From: an uncultured Verrucomicrobiota bacterium
GTDB lineage: Bacteria > Verrucomicrobiota > Kiritimatiellia > RFP12 > UBA1067
Direction of reading: 5' to 3'
Assembly (NCBI GenBank): GCA_945487985.1
Contig: CALYTX010000059.1
Coordinates: forward strand, 1-7,586
DNA: 7,586 nt
Under the pieces are notes generated by a model. The model had not been told where the DNA came from, made no database searches, and worked only from the letters and a program-made list of their open reading frames with translations. The first letter of the stretch is position 1. Every line of letters begins with the position of its first letter. The position numbers and the translations under genes were made by a program. This document shows positions 1-7,000 of this stretch, piece by piece.

Positions 1-26
1 AGGCGCAGAACGAGAGGAGCTGAACG

Positions 27-178
27 ATGATCGACACGACGCCACTCCGCAAAAAAACTCCTCGACCTCGCCATCATTGGGAAACTCGTCAAGAAGCAAG
101 GGGGAATGGAAGACAATCCGTGTTGAAGATCTCGGTGATTTTTGCGGTGGGTCTACCCCAGGGATGAAAGGTGGTTAG
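27..178 (+). pseudogene. hsdS: Remnant of type I restriction-modification specificity subunit (HsdS), frameshifted and truncated
   Basis: HsdS chooses the DNA target of a type I restriction-modification complex. From ATG 27 the reading begins MIDTTPLRKK. After the A7 run (51-57) it must move one frame to read LLDLAIIGKLVKKQ, which matches the conserved start of many HsdS proteins (L-K-LLDLAI-GKLV). After the G5 run (100-104) a second move gives EWKTIRVEDLGDFCGGSTP, the typical start of a target-recognition domain (W-x-LGD-GGTP). The frame ends at TAG 176-178. Removing one A and one G restores about 49 residues, whereas intact HsdS has about 400. A GAGGAG ribosome site lies 7-12 bases before the ATG. 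An upstream frame ends with TGA 28-30 overlapping this ATG, and another ends at TGA 21-23; either could be the tail of hsdM, but too little is visible to say. The sequence after 178 shows no further HsdS similarity in any frame. Confidence 0.7.
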
Positions 179-203
179 ACGGGGGATAGCGGACGGGAGA
201 ATG

Positions 204-212
204 TGGTATAAT
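204..212 (+). promoter_or_regulatory. Extended -10 promoter for the small membrane protein operon
   Basis: TGGTATAAT is a perfect extended -10 element (TGn followed by TATAAT at 207-212). No good -35 hexamer lies 16-18 bases upstream, which is typical for extended -10 promoters. Transcription would start near 219, inside the 18-bp tandem repeats. This argues against GTG 171 or ATG 201 as the start of the downstream gene. Confidence 0.5.
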
Positions 213-215
213 ATA

Positions 216-269
216 TCTGTTAGGGTGGCTCAATCTGTTATGGTGGCTCAATCTGTTATGGTGGCTCAA
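216..269 (+). repeat. Three tandem 18-bp repeats, resembling an IS21-type element end
   Basis: The unit TCTGTTATGGTGGCTCAA occurs three times head to tail (216-233, 234-251, 252-269). The copies are identical except that copy 1 has G instead of T at 223. The core GTGGCTCAA followed by TTT at 270 resembles the repeated motif (GTGGCTCAATTT or close variants) found several times at the ends of many IS21-family insertion sequences. That resemblance is from memory and no transposase gene is present. Copies 2 and 3 each contain an in-frame ATG (240 and 258), so the array forms the 5' leader and possible N-terminus of the next gene. Because 18 is a multiple of three, gain or loss of a unit would keep the frame. 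Confidence 0.8.
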
Positions 270-533
270 TTTCTTGAATTCGCAATGCTTTTCGCGTTCG
301 GCTTCTCGTGGCCGTTTGCGATTGCCAAGACATATCGCGCCAAACGCGTCGATGGCAAATCGCCGCTGTTTATGGTTATCGTACTGGTGGGGTACTCGTG
401 CGGGGTCGCCGCGCGCCTGGTGGATGATTCGCCCGAGAACAACTGGCTTTGCTGGGTTTATCTAATCGACATGGTGCTGGTGTCGGTGGATCTTTCGCTA
501 TACTTCCATTATCTCAGGAAAAACCGTCGATGA
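258..533 (+). CDS. Small three-helix membrane protein, PQ-loop/SemiSWEET-like
   Basis: This 91-residue protein has three hydrophobic segments (about residues 5-24, 36-54 and 64-85) and a basic C-terminal end (LRKNRR). The first helix ends in WPFAIAKTYRAKRVDGKS, which fits the pattern of small bacterial PQ-loop or SemiSWEET-like proteins: a proline-containing helix, a basic stretch, then GKS, a second helix and G-Y. Such proteins form dimers in the membrane and some carry sugars, but the substrate here cannot be read. The start is uncertain. The frame is open from GTG 171, but the promoter at 204-212 rules out the most upstream starts. ATG 240 and ATG 258 lie in identical repeats, and 258 gives the usual family length. 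No good Shine-Dalgarno is present. Its TGA overlaps the ATG of the next gene, so the two are translationally coupled. Confidence 0.6.
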   Translation: MVAQFLEFAMLFAFGFSWPFAIAKTYRAKRVDGKSPLFMVIVLVGYSCGVAARLVDDSPENNWLCWVYLIDMVLVSVDLSLYFHYLRKNRR

Positions 534-1843
534 AAATCTTTGTCGCCACCCACAACGCGCATAAGTTGCGCGAGATAGCTGCGATTCTATCAGGCTACGA
601 AATCGTGGCCGACGACCCCGCTGGTGCGGAGGAAACGGCGGCGGATTTTGCAGGCAACGCGCTGATAAAGGTTCGTGCGATCGCCGCGCGGCACGAGGGC
701 GAGTGGTGTCTGGCGGACGATTCCGGATTAGAAGTGCAGGCGCTTGGCGGCGCGCCCGGTGTGCGCAGCGCCCGCTATGCCGGTGAGCCTACCGATACGG
801 CGGCGAACAATGCGCTCTTGCTTAAGAACTTGCAGGGGATGGACGATCGCCGCGCCAATTTTACTTGTGCAGTGGCTCTGGTCGATCCCAATGGTATCGA
901 GCATGTAGTCCAGGGACGGTGCTTCGGGCGCATCGCTTGCTCTCCGAGTGGCGCGGCCGGCTTCGGGTATGACCCCTTGTTTGTCCCGGATGGCGGCGAG
1001 AAATCGTTTGCCGAGCTGTCCGCCGCAGAGAAGAACGCGATTTCCCACCGCGCCCGCGCGCTGGTGGAAGCGCGCGGTGTTATCGAGCGCCTCGCTGCGC
1101 CTCGGCGCGGCAAAAACGTCAGCGCCTGGCTGCGGTTTTTCCGCGTGGTGAACCTACCGACGGTGCCGGGCGATGTGCTTGCGGGCGGCGCGGCGGCGCT
1201 GGCGGGCGCGGCGGCTTGGTCTGGCGGCGGACTGGGCGGGATTGCCTGGGCGGCGGCGGCATCGGTTTTCTGGTATCTTTTCGGCTTGGCAGATAACGAT
1301 ATTGTCGGCGCGTCGACAGACCGCGGCCGACCTGTGCCATCGGGCGAGATTTCGTTGCGGGCGGCGCGCCTTGCGCGCGGTCTTTGCTGGGGGGGCGTTC
1401 TCGCCGTGGGCGCGGCATGTCCGTTGCCGCCGCGCTGGTGGATGGCGGGCATGGTGCTTTTCATTGCCATCGTCGTCTACAACCGCACCAAGCATCCGCT
1501 GTTGATGGGGCTGTGCCGGGGGTTGAACGTGGTTTGCGGTGCGATGGCGGCCGTTGAGGGCGGATTTTGCGTCCGACAGTGGACATACGTGCTGGCGGTC
1601 GCCGGGGTGTGGACGGTTTACATTGCCGCGGTGACTAAGTATTCAGATGGTGAGGAAAGCGATCCCTTCCGGAAGGCGACGGTCGGAATGCTCGTGGGGG
1701 CGCTCGTGTATCTGCAGCTTGGGGCGCTTGTAGTCTTCACTTTGATGGTTCCTCAACTCAGGTGGTTGCTGGTAGCCGGAGCGGTGTTGCTGGTGGCGCT
1801 GCGTATAGCGAAACTGTCCATGCCGAAAGTGAGCGCATCATGA
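530..1843 (+). CDS. Fusion protein: RdgB/HAM1 XTP/dITP pyrophosphatase + EboC-like UbiA prenyltransferase
   Basis: This 437-residue protein has two domains. Residues 1-190 are a complete RdgB/HAM1 nucleotide pyrophosphatase, which hydrolyses XTP, ITP and dITP to monophosphates. They carry the phosphate-binding start ATHNAHKLREI (6-16), FAGNALIK (40-47), the catalytic ADDSGLEV (62-69), GFGYDPLF (144-151) and EKNAISHR (167-174). Residues 195-437 form a UbiA-type membrane domain of about eight helices, with RVVNLPTVPGDVLAG (205-219), DRGRPVPSG (264-272) and GLCRGLN (327-333). The last motif is typical of EboC-type members. The UbiA Asp motif NDxxDxxxD reads N256-D-I-V-G-A-S-T-D264, so one Asp is Gly, and the spacing to RP is short. 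The start at ATG 530 overlaps the previous TGA and follows AGGAA at 516-520; a longer frame from 449 has no support. The domain junction has no good ribosome site, so a true fusion is likely. The prenyl acceptor is unknown. Confidence 0.85.
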   Translation: MKIFVATHNAHKLREIAAILSGYEIVADDPAGAEETAADFAGNALIKVRAIAARHEGEWCLADDSGLEVQALGGAPGVRSARYAGEPTDTAANNALLLKNLQGMDDRRANFTCAVALVDPNGIEHVVQGRCFGRIACSPSGAAGFGYDPLFVPDGGEKSFAELSAAEKNAISHRARALVEARGVIERLAAPRRGKNVSAWLRFFRVVNLPTVPGDVLAGGAAALAGAAAWSGGGLGGIAWAAAASVFWYLFGLADNDIVGASTDRGRPVPSGEISLRAARLARGLCWGGVLAVGAACPLPPRWWMAGMVLFIAIVVYNRTKHPLLMGLCRGLNVVCGAMAAVEGGFCVRQWTYVLAVAGVWTVYIAAVTKYSDGEESDPFRKATVGMLVGALVYLQLGALVVFTLMVPQLRWLLVAGAVLLVALRIAKLSMPKVSAS

Positions 1844-2991
1844 AAAAACTTACCGTCGTTGCCGCCGGGTTGGGGTGGGAGTTGCTTGAGCGGGAGAAAG
1901 CGACGCGGATGGCCGGTATCGATTTTACCGGCGCGAAGAGTGTTTTCCCGGCCGTGACGTGTCCCGCACAAGCTACATTGCGCACTGCCTTGTCGCCTGC
2001 ACGGCACGGAATGATCGCCAATGGCTGGTGGTCGGAGGAGTTGCGCAAGCCTTTTTTCTGGGATCAGAGTGCTAAACTCGTGAAAGGCGAGCGCGTGTGG
2101 GCGGCACGGCGCGAAGCCGGCACGAAGGTCGGGCTCTTCTTTTTCCAGCAATCGCTCGGCGAAGATGCCGACGTAATCGTTTCGCCGGCGCCGATCCACA
2201 AGCACGGCGGAGGGATGATTATGAGCGTGTACACCAAGCCCGCAGGGCTGTCGTCGCTGCTCGAGAAGACATGCGGGAAATTCCCGCTCTGGCGCTATTG
2301 GGGTCCTTTCGCCTCGCCGAAGGTCGGGCGCGCGTGCATCAAGTGGTTTGAGACGATGGTCGAGGCGGCGGAAGTCGACGAGGCATATTTGTATCTGCCC
2401 ACGCTCGACTATGCTGCGCAACGGTCTGGTCCGGAATCAGGCGATGCCCGCGCGGCTTTCCGCGAGTTCCGTCGTCAGCTTGAGCGGATAGCCGATTTTT
2501 CCCAGCGCCAGGGCGCGGAGCTGTCGGTGACGGGCGATTACGCAATTGCGGCGAGCAACCTGCCGCCGGTGCGGCCGAACGTGGTATTGCGCCGGGAGGG
2601 ACTTTTTGCCGTTCGCAAGGTCGGCGGGATGGCTTATCCGGATTTCTATGCGTCGAGTGCGTTTGCGATGTGCGATCACGAAGTCTGCGTAATTTACGGC
2701 GAGCAAGCGGAAAAGGCCGTCGCGGCGTTGCTTTCGACCGGCGAATTCGAACTGCCACCAGAGGACGCGGCCGATGCCTGCGGTGCGCGGATTCTGATTG
2801 CGCGCGCAGGGTCTTGGTGCGATTATGCGTGGTGGACCGATTCGCGGGAAGCGCCCGACTATGCCGCGCACGTTGATATCCACAACAAGCCTGGCTATGA
2901 TCCGCGTGAACTGTTTCTTTTCAACCAGGGGATCGTCAAGGGCACGCACGGGCGTCCGTGCACGGTGGCCCGAAGCGCGGGTTGGAAATGA
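1840..2991 (+). CDS. EboF-like alkaline phosphatase superfamily protein (nucleotide pyrophosphatase/phosphodiesterase family)
   Basis: This 383-residue protein has no signal peptide and is probably cytoplasmic. It matches the nucleotide pyrophosphatase/phosphodiesterase branch of the alkaline phosphatase fold. The nucleophile motif is FPAVTCPAQATLRT (36-49, Thr40), followed by SPARHGMIANGWW (52-64). Later blocks are YLPTLDYAAQR (185-195), TGDYAIA (231-237), FAMCDHEV (275-282) and the C-terminal VDIHNKPGYDPRELF (345-359). Likely metal ligands are Asp190, Asp233, His280 and His348. The first-strand Asp usual in these enzymes is missing (VVAAGLG, 6-12). The positions usually filled by His after the second and third Asp are Gln194 and Tyr234, so the chemistry may differ from classical enzymes. 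The ATG overlaps the TGA of the EboC-like fusion by 4 bp, and this pairing mirrors eboC and eboF in ebo clusters. The substrate is unknown. Confidence 0.75.
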   Translation: MKKLTVVAAGLGWELLEREKATRMAGIDFTGAKSVFPAVTCPAQATLRTALSPARHGMIANGWWSEELRKPFFWDQSAKLVKGERVWAARREAGTKVGLFFFQQSLGEDADVIVSPAPIHKHGGGMIMSVYTKPAGLSSLLEKTCGKFPLWRYWGPFASPKVGRACIKWFETMVEAAEVDEAYLYLPTLDYAAQRSGPESGDARAAFREFRRQLERIADFSQRQGAELSVTGDYAIAASNLPPVRPNVVLRREGLFAVRKVGGMAYPDFYASSAFAMCDHEVCVIYGEQAEKAVAALLSTGEFELPPEDAADACGARILIARAGSWCDYAWWTDSREAPDYAAHVDIHNKPGYDPRELFLFNQGIVKGTHGRPCTVARSAGWK

Positions 2992-3039
2992 GACGGAAAT
3001 CTGTTCGCGAATGCCGCAACGAGATGGAGGAGAAAGAAG

Positions 3040-4032
3040 ATGAAGACAATTCCCGAGATCATTGATTTAGCCAGCGCCTACTATGGCAGCGCCGTGCTCT
3101 TTGCGGCAATCGACCTTGGCGTTTTCGCCGCCGTGGGTGAAGGCGGAACATTGGATGGAATCTGTGCACATACTGGCGGGGATGGACGCGGAATGCGGCT
3201 TTTGCTCGACGCGCTCGCGGCCGAGGGACTGCTCGAGAAGCGCGGCGAGGAATATTTCAACACACCGGCGGGCAAGGCGACATTGATTCCTGGCGGACCG
3301 GCGGATCTAACCAAGGCGATTGGTTACAACCGCGACGTTTATCCGGCCTGGGGCAGACTGACCGATTTCGCCAGAACCGGCAGGCCGGTGGAGCGGCCGG
3401 AAATCCACCTTGGCGAGGACGCGGCGAGGACGAAGGCCTTCGCGGCATCGATGTTTTCGCGTGCGATGGGCATCGGGCGCGGCATCGTGCCCATGCTCGG
3501 CAGGCTTGAAGGGCGCATTTTGGACTTGGCGGGCGGGCCGGGGGCGTATGCGATCTTGATGGCCCAGGCCAATCCCGGCGCGACTTGCGTGACGGTGGAT
3601 TTGCCGGCGATTAGCGCCGAGGCCGCGGAATATGTCGCGCAGGCGGGTCTTAGCTCGCGCATCGAGTGTCGTGCGGGCGACTATCATCGCGACGAATATG
3701 AGCAAGGCGCGTACGATGCGGTAACCATCTTCGGCGCATTGCACCAGGAATCACCGTCGCAAATCGTCGATATCCTCAAGCGGGCCGGTCGGGCGCTGAA
3801 GGGTGGCGGGAAGCTTTTCGTACTTGATATGATGACTGATTCAACGCGCATTTCGCCTCGGTTTTCCGCACTGTTCGCCGTCAACATGGCGCTTACGACG
3901 AAGAATGGCTGGGTTTTTGCCGATAGCGAGTTGAAGGAATGGATGTCCCAGGCTGGATTCGCGGCCAAGGCCACCCGTCCGGCTCCGCCGCCGATGCCCC
4001 ATTGGCTCGTTGAGGCCGTGAAAGAATCCTGA
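3040..4032 (+). CDS. SAM-dependent O-methyltransferase with N-terminal dimerisation domain
   Basis: This 330-residue protein has the layout of plant COMT/ASMT-type and bacterial small-molecule O-methyltransferases. Residues 1-85 form a winged-helix dimerisation domain (ASAYYGSAVLFAAIDLGVF, 11-29, then MRLLLDALAAEGLL). The class I methyltransferase fold follows, with the SAM-binding loop ILDLAGGPGAY (160-170), acidic VDLP (186-189), AGDYHRD (212-218) and GALHQES (232-238). His235 sits where the catalytic His of this family lies. GGKLFVLD (256-263) is the next strand. A strong ribosome site GGAGGAG (3026-3032) precedes ATG 3040 by 7 bases. The gap to the upstream gene is only 48 bp with no terminator, so it belongs to the same operon. 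The acceptor cannot be read from the sequence; a product of the neighbouring prenyltransferase-like and phosphatase-like proteins is a reasonable guess. Confidence 0.85.
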   Translation: MKTIPEIIDLASAYYGSAVLFAAIDLGVFAAVGEGGTLDGICAHTGGDGRGMRLLLDALAAEGLLEKRGEEYFNTPAGKATLIPGGPADLTKAIGYNRDVYPAWGRLTDFARTGRPVERPEIHLGEDAARTKAFAASMFSRAMGIGRGIVPMLGRLEGRILDLAGGPGAYAILMAQANPGATCVTVDLPAISAEAAEYVAQAGLSSRIECRAGDYHRDEYEQGAYDAVTIFGALHQESPSQIVDILKRAGRALKGGGKLFVLDMMTDSTRISPRFSALFAVNMALTTKNGWVFADSELKEWMSQAGFAAKATRPAPPPMPHWLVEAVKES

Positions 4033-4047
4033 TTTGGCAATCAGTTT
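4029..4047 (+). terminator. Weak hairpin followed by TTT at the end of the methyltransferase gene
   Basis: CTGATT (4029-4034), a TGGC loop and AATCAG (4039-4044) form a perfect 6-bp stem overlapping the stop codon, followed by only three T. It has just two G-C pairs. It may be a poor intrinsic terminator between the operon and the next promoter, or chance. Confidence 0.25.
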
Positions 4048-4051
4048 CCAC

Positions 4052-4080
4052 TTGCACAAAATCATGGCAAATAGTATACT
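4052..4080 (+). promoter_or_regulatory. Sigma70-like promoter for the large TPR gene
   Basis: TTGCAC (4052-4057) and TATACT (4075-4080) are separated by 17 bp, the ideal spacing. The -10 box matches consensus at five of six bases and the -35 box at three. The surrounding stretch is clearly richer in A and T than the genes on either side. Transcription would begin near 4087, only about 3 bases before ATG 4090. Confidence 0.5.
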
Positions 4081-4089
4081 TAAAATATC

Positions 4090-7000
4090 ATGAGTTCGAA
4101 GTTAACGACTTTTTTCCGTACTGCGGGCGTGCTGATTTCGTTCGCGGCCTTTGCTTCTGCCCGGGCTGACGAGGAATCCGCCCCGGCGGCAGATGCCGTC
4201 GAAGATCGTATTGACGACAAGCTCAAGGCGGAGATCGCCTATGTTGAGGCGCTTGTCGACAGCGGGTTCGCTGATTTCGCAGAGGGCGTCATTGCCGCCA
4301 CGAAGAAGAAGTGGCCGGAATCCGATGCGCTTTTTTTCGCCATCGAAATCCGCAGTATGCTGCTGACGGGAAAGTTTGACGAAGCCGAGGCGAAAATCGC
4401 CGCGCTCCCCGACCGTACGGGTTCGAAATACTGGGCGGCGCGTCTCGAGGTGGCGATCTACTTCTTCGCCCGCGGGCGAAAGGCCGAATGCGCGAAGATC
4501 TACGATGAATTCTTTGCCAAATTCCCCAACCCCAAGGCGCTGCCGAAGGAACTCAAAGATTTCTATAAGACCTCGTGCTATTCCTGGGGACAGATTCTCG
4601 TGGGCGACAAGAAGTTCGCCGAAGCGACCAAGGTCTATGAAAATCTGCTTGAACTCATCGACCGCAAGAAGGGAACCGAGGAAGACGCCAACACCTGGTG
4701 CAATGTCGCCTGCGAGACGGCCGAGATGTATCTGCACCTGGCCGAGGAATTGCCGACGGCCGGCCAGCGTTCGGGCTATATCGCTTCGGCGAAGAAGCTT
4801 GTCGACCAGCTGCTGTGGGAGCAAGGCCGTCCTGTCTATTTCGGGCGTGCAATTGCGATGAAGGCCCATATTGAGCTGTTGAAGGGTGATGTGGCCAGGG
4901 CTCAAGGCACGATTGATGATTACATGCCTACGCTCAAGTCTTTGCATGAGGAGATTGTGAACGTCGACCCAGAGGGGCGCTATGGACTCTTGCGTCAGTC
5001 GCCGATGCCGCTTTGCCGCTACATGCTGGCCGATTTGATGTGGAAAGAAGCCAAGTCCGAGTTCAAGAAGCCCAAGCGCGACGATGAGCGCATCAAATCG
5101 CTCATGTTCGGCGAACGCGGCAAAAACGGCAAACGCAACAATTCCGGCGCTTATAACCATGCGCTCACTGTTTTCATCAATTATCCCGAATCGAGCTGGG
5201 CGCCGGTCGCTGGCGAGCTTTCCGACGAGATTGAGAAGTTTGCCATCTCCACCTATGGGGCGAAGTTGAAGAAGGCGATCACCGATGAGCAGCTGGAAAA
5301 AGTCGTGCGCATCCAGTTCAAGACGGCTGCGGAAAAGCTTGGCGAGGGCGATTACGAGGGTGCCATCAAGGATTACGAGGCGGCACTTTCTCGCTATCCT
5401 GAGCGCAAGGAGTCGGTCCGCGCAATCGAAAATATCGCTACCGCCTATCATCAATTGATTCAGCGCTCGAAAGAGGAGGATAAAATCGAATCCTGGCGCA
5501 TCGATGTTGATGCCGTCGAGGGCTATCTGGCCGAACGGTTCGCCGGCAACCGCGACCGCATGGTGATGACCGAGGCGGGCGACGCGGTTCTGCGTCTGGC
5601 GGCGCTCGAGAAACAACGCGGCGAGATTTCGCGCGCTGACGCGCTCTATCAGGCGTTTCTGCACAACTACCGCCGCCATGTCAACGCGGCAACCACGGCC
5701 GCGGCGATGGCGAACGAGGCGCAGACGGAAGAGAAATACGATGAGGCAATCAAACTGTGGACGGTGGTCGATAAATACTATACCAATTCAGCATTCCATG
5801 CCACAGCGCTATTCAACCTTTCCTTCTGCCACGAGCGTACCGGCAACCGGCCCGAGGCGATTGCGGTTATTAAGCGTTATTGCGACATTGAAAAAGTGCC
5901 GTTGAAAAAGATGCAGGCACAAATGCATTTGGCGATACTCTACAAAGAAGACGGTTTCGATATTCTCGCCGGGGCGGATACGAACGAAACCGAAGAGGCG
6001 GTCAATAGCCAGCTTAAGCGCGGCTCGGCTCAGATTATCCGCGGCATCAAGCAATTTCAGGATTTCGCGGCCAAGGCCGAGCAGGCACTAAAAAATCCCG
6101 GCACTTCCGCAGGCGACAAGAAGCAGTACAACAATCTTAAAGAGGGCGCGATGTTTCTGGTCGGCGATTGCTGGGGGCGCTTGACGCGTCCGGAGAACCG
6201 GCTGGAGGATTTCCGCAAGAAGGCCGTTGAGCATCTGGAGGAATATGTCAAGGTTTATCCAGAAGGTAAATACGCCAAGTGGGCTTATGTGAAGCTTGGA
6301 ACCATCTACACGGCGCTGGGTGATGTGGAAAAATCGAAGGACGCGCTCGACCGTCTACAGCAGAAGTTCCCGGATTCGATAGAAGCGAAAAACGCCTTGC
6401 CGCGTCTGGCCAAGAGCCTTATTGAGATGGGGATGAAAGAAGAGGGCACCAAGCGTTATGCGGAAATGTTGCAGCAGAACGGCAAGTACACGGCCGGTCA
6501 ATTCGTGAATGCCGGCGAAGCGCTGATTGAAGCTCGCAGCTGGGATTTGGCCAATCAGGCTTTCGAAATGGCCAAGACGCTGGCGGCCACCAACCAGATG
6601 ACGGTAATTGCGCGCGCGAACATCGGTTTGGCCAAGGCGCTCTATAAACAGAAGTCGTTGGCCGAGGCGCGCGAGGCATTGGAGGCGTTTTTTGCGAACA
6701 AGAGAATGTCGCGCGTGGCTATTGCGGCGGATGCCCACGAACTTTTGGTTGATGTGGCGTCCGAACTCGGTGTTAAGCAGCGCGACGACAGACTTCGTCA
6801 GAAAGACTTTGCCACCGCGATCAAGTCGGTGAAAGCCTTGCGCAGTTTCTATAAAAACCAGAAGCGTCCGCAGCACGAAATCGCTGCAATCGACTTGAAG
6901 TCGGCAGATGTGACCATCCGCAAGATGAAGGCTGAAGAGGCGATGGGGCTTGAAGAGGCGGCGATGGCTTCGTGCGAACGCGCAGTGACTACGCTGCAAG

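Noticed and set aside
171..257. Start of the small membrane protein at GTG 171 or ATG 201
   Set aside because: The TATAAT box at 207-212 lies inside this stretch, so transcripts from it would not include these starts. The extra residues also have no family similarity.
225..269. 18-bp repeats as a CRISPR array
   Set aside because: The copies are directly adjacent with no spacers and the unit is too short.
449..529. Upstream extension of the RdgB-UbiA gene to ATG 449
   Set aside because: The extra 27 residues are not part of the RdgB family and overlap the coding end of the small membrane protein. ATG 530 has a ribosome site and the canonical MKIFVATHN start.
775..1470. 231-codon minus-strand frame opposite the fusion gene
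   Set aside because: Its translation is rich in Pro, Ala and Arg, as expected for an antisense GC-rich frame, and the + strand has unmistakable RdgB motifs.
2992..3039. Possible operon break between the phosphatase-like and methyltransferase genes
   Set aside because: The 48-bp gap shows no hairpin with a T-run and no promoter boxes, only a ribosome site.
4102..5679. 525-codon open frame on the minus strand inside the TPR gene
   Set aside because: It is a shadow of a strongly biased GC-rich gene. The protein has no recognisable domain and the opposite strand has a clear signal peptide and TPRs.
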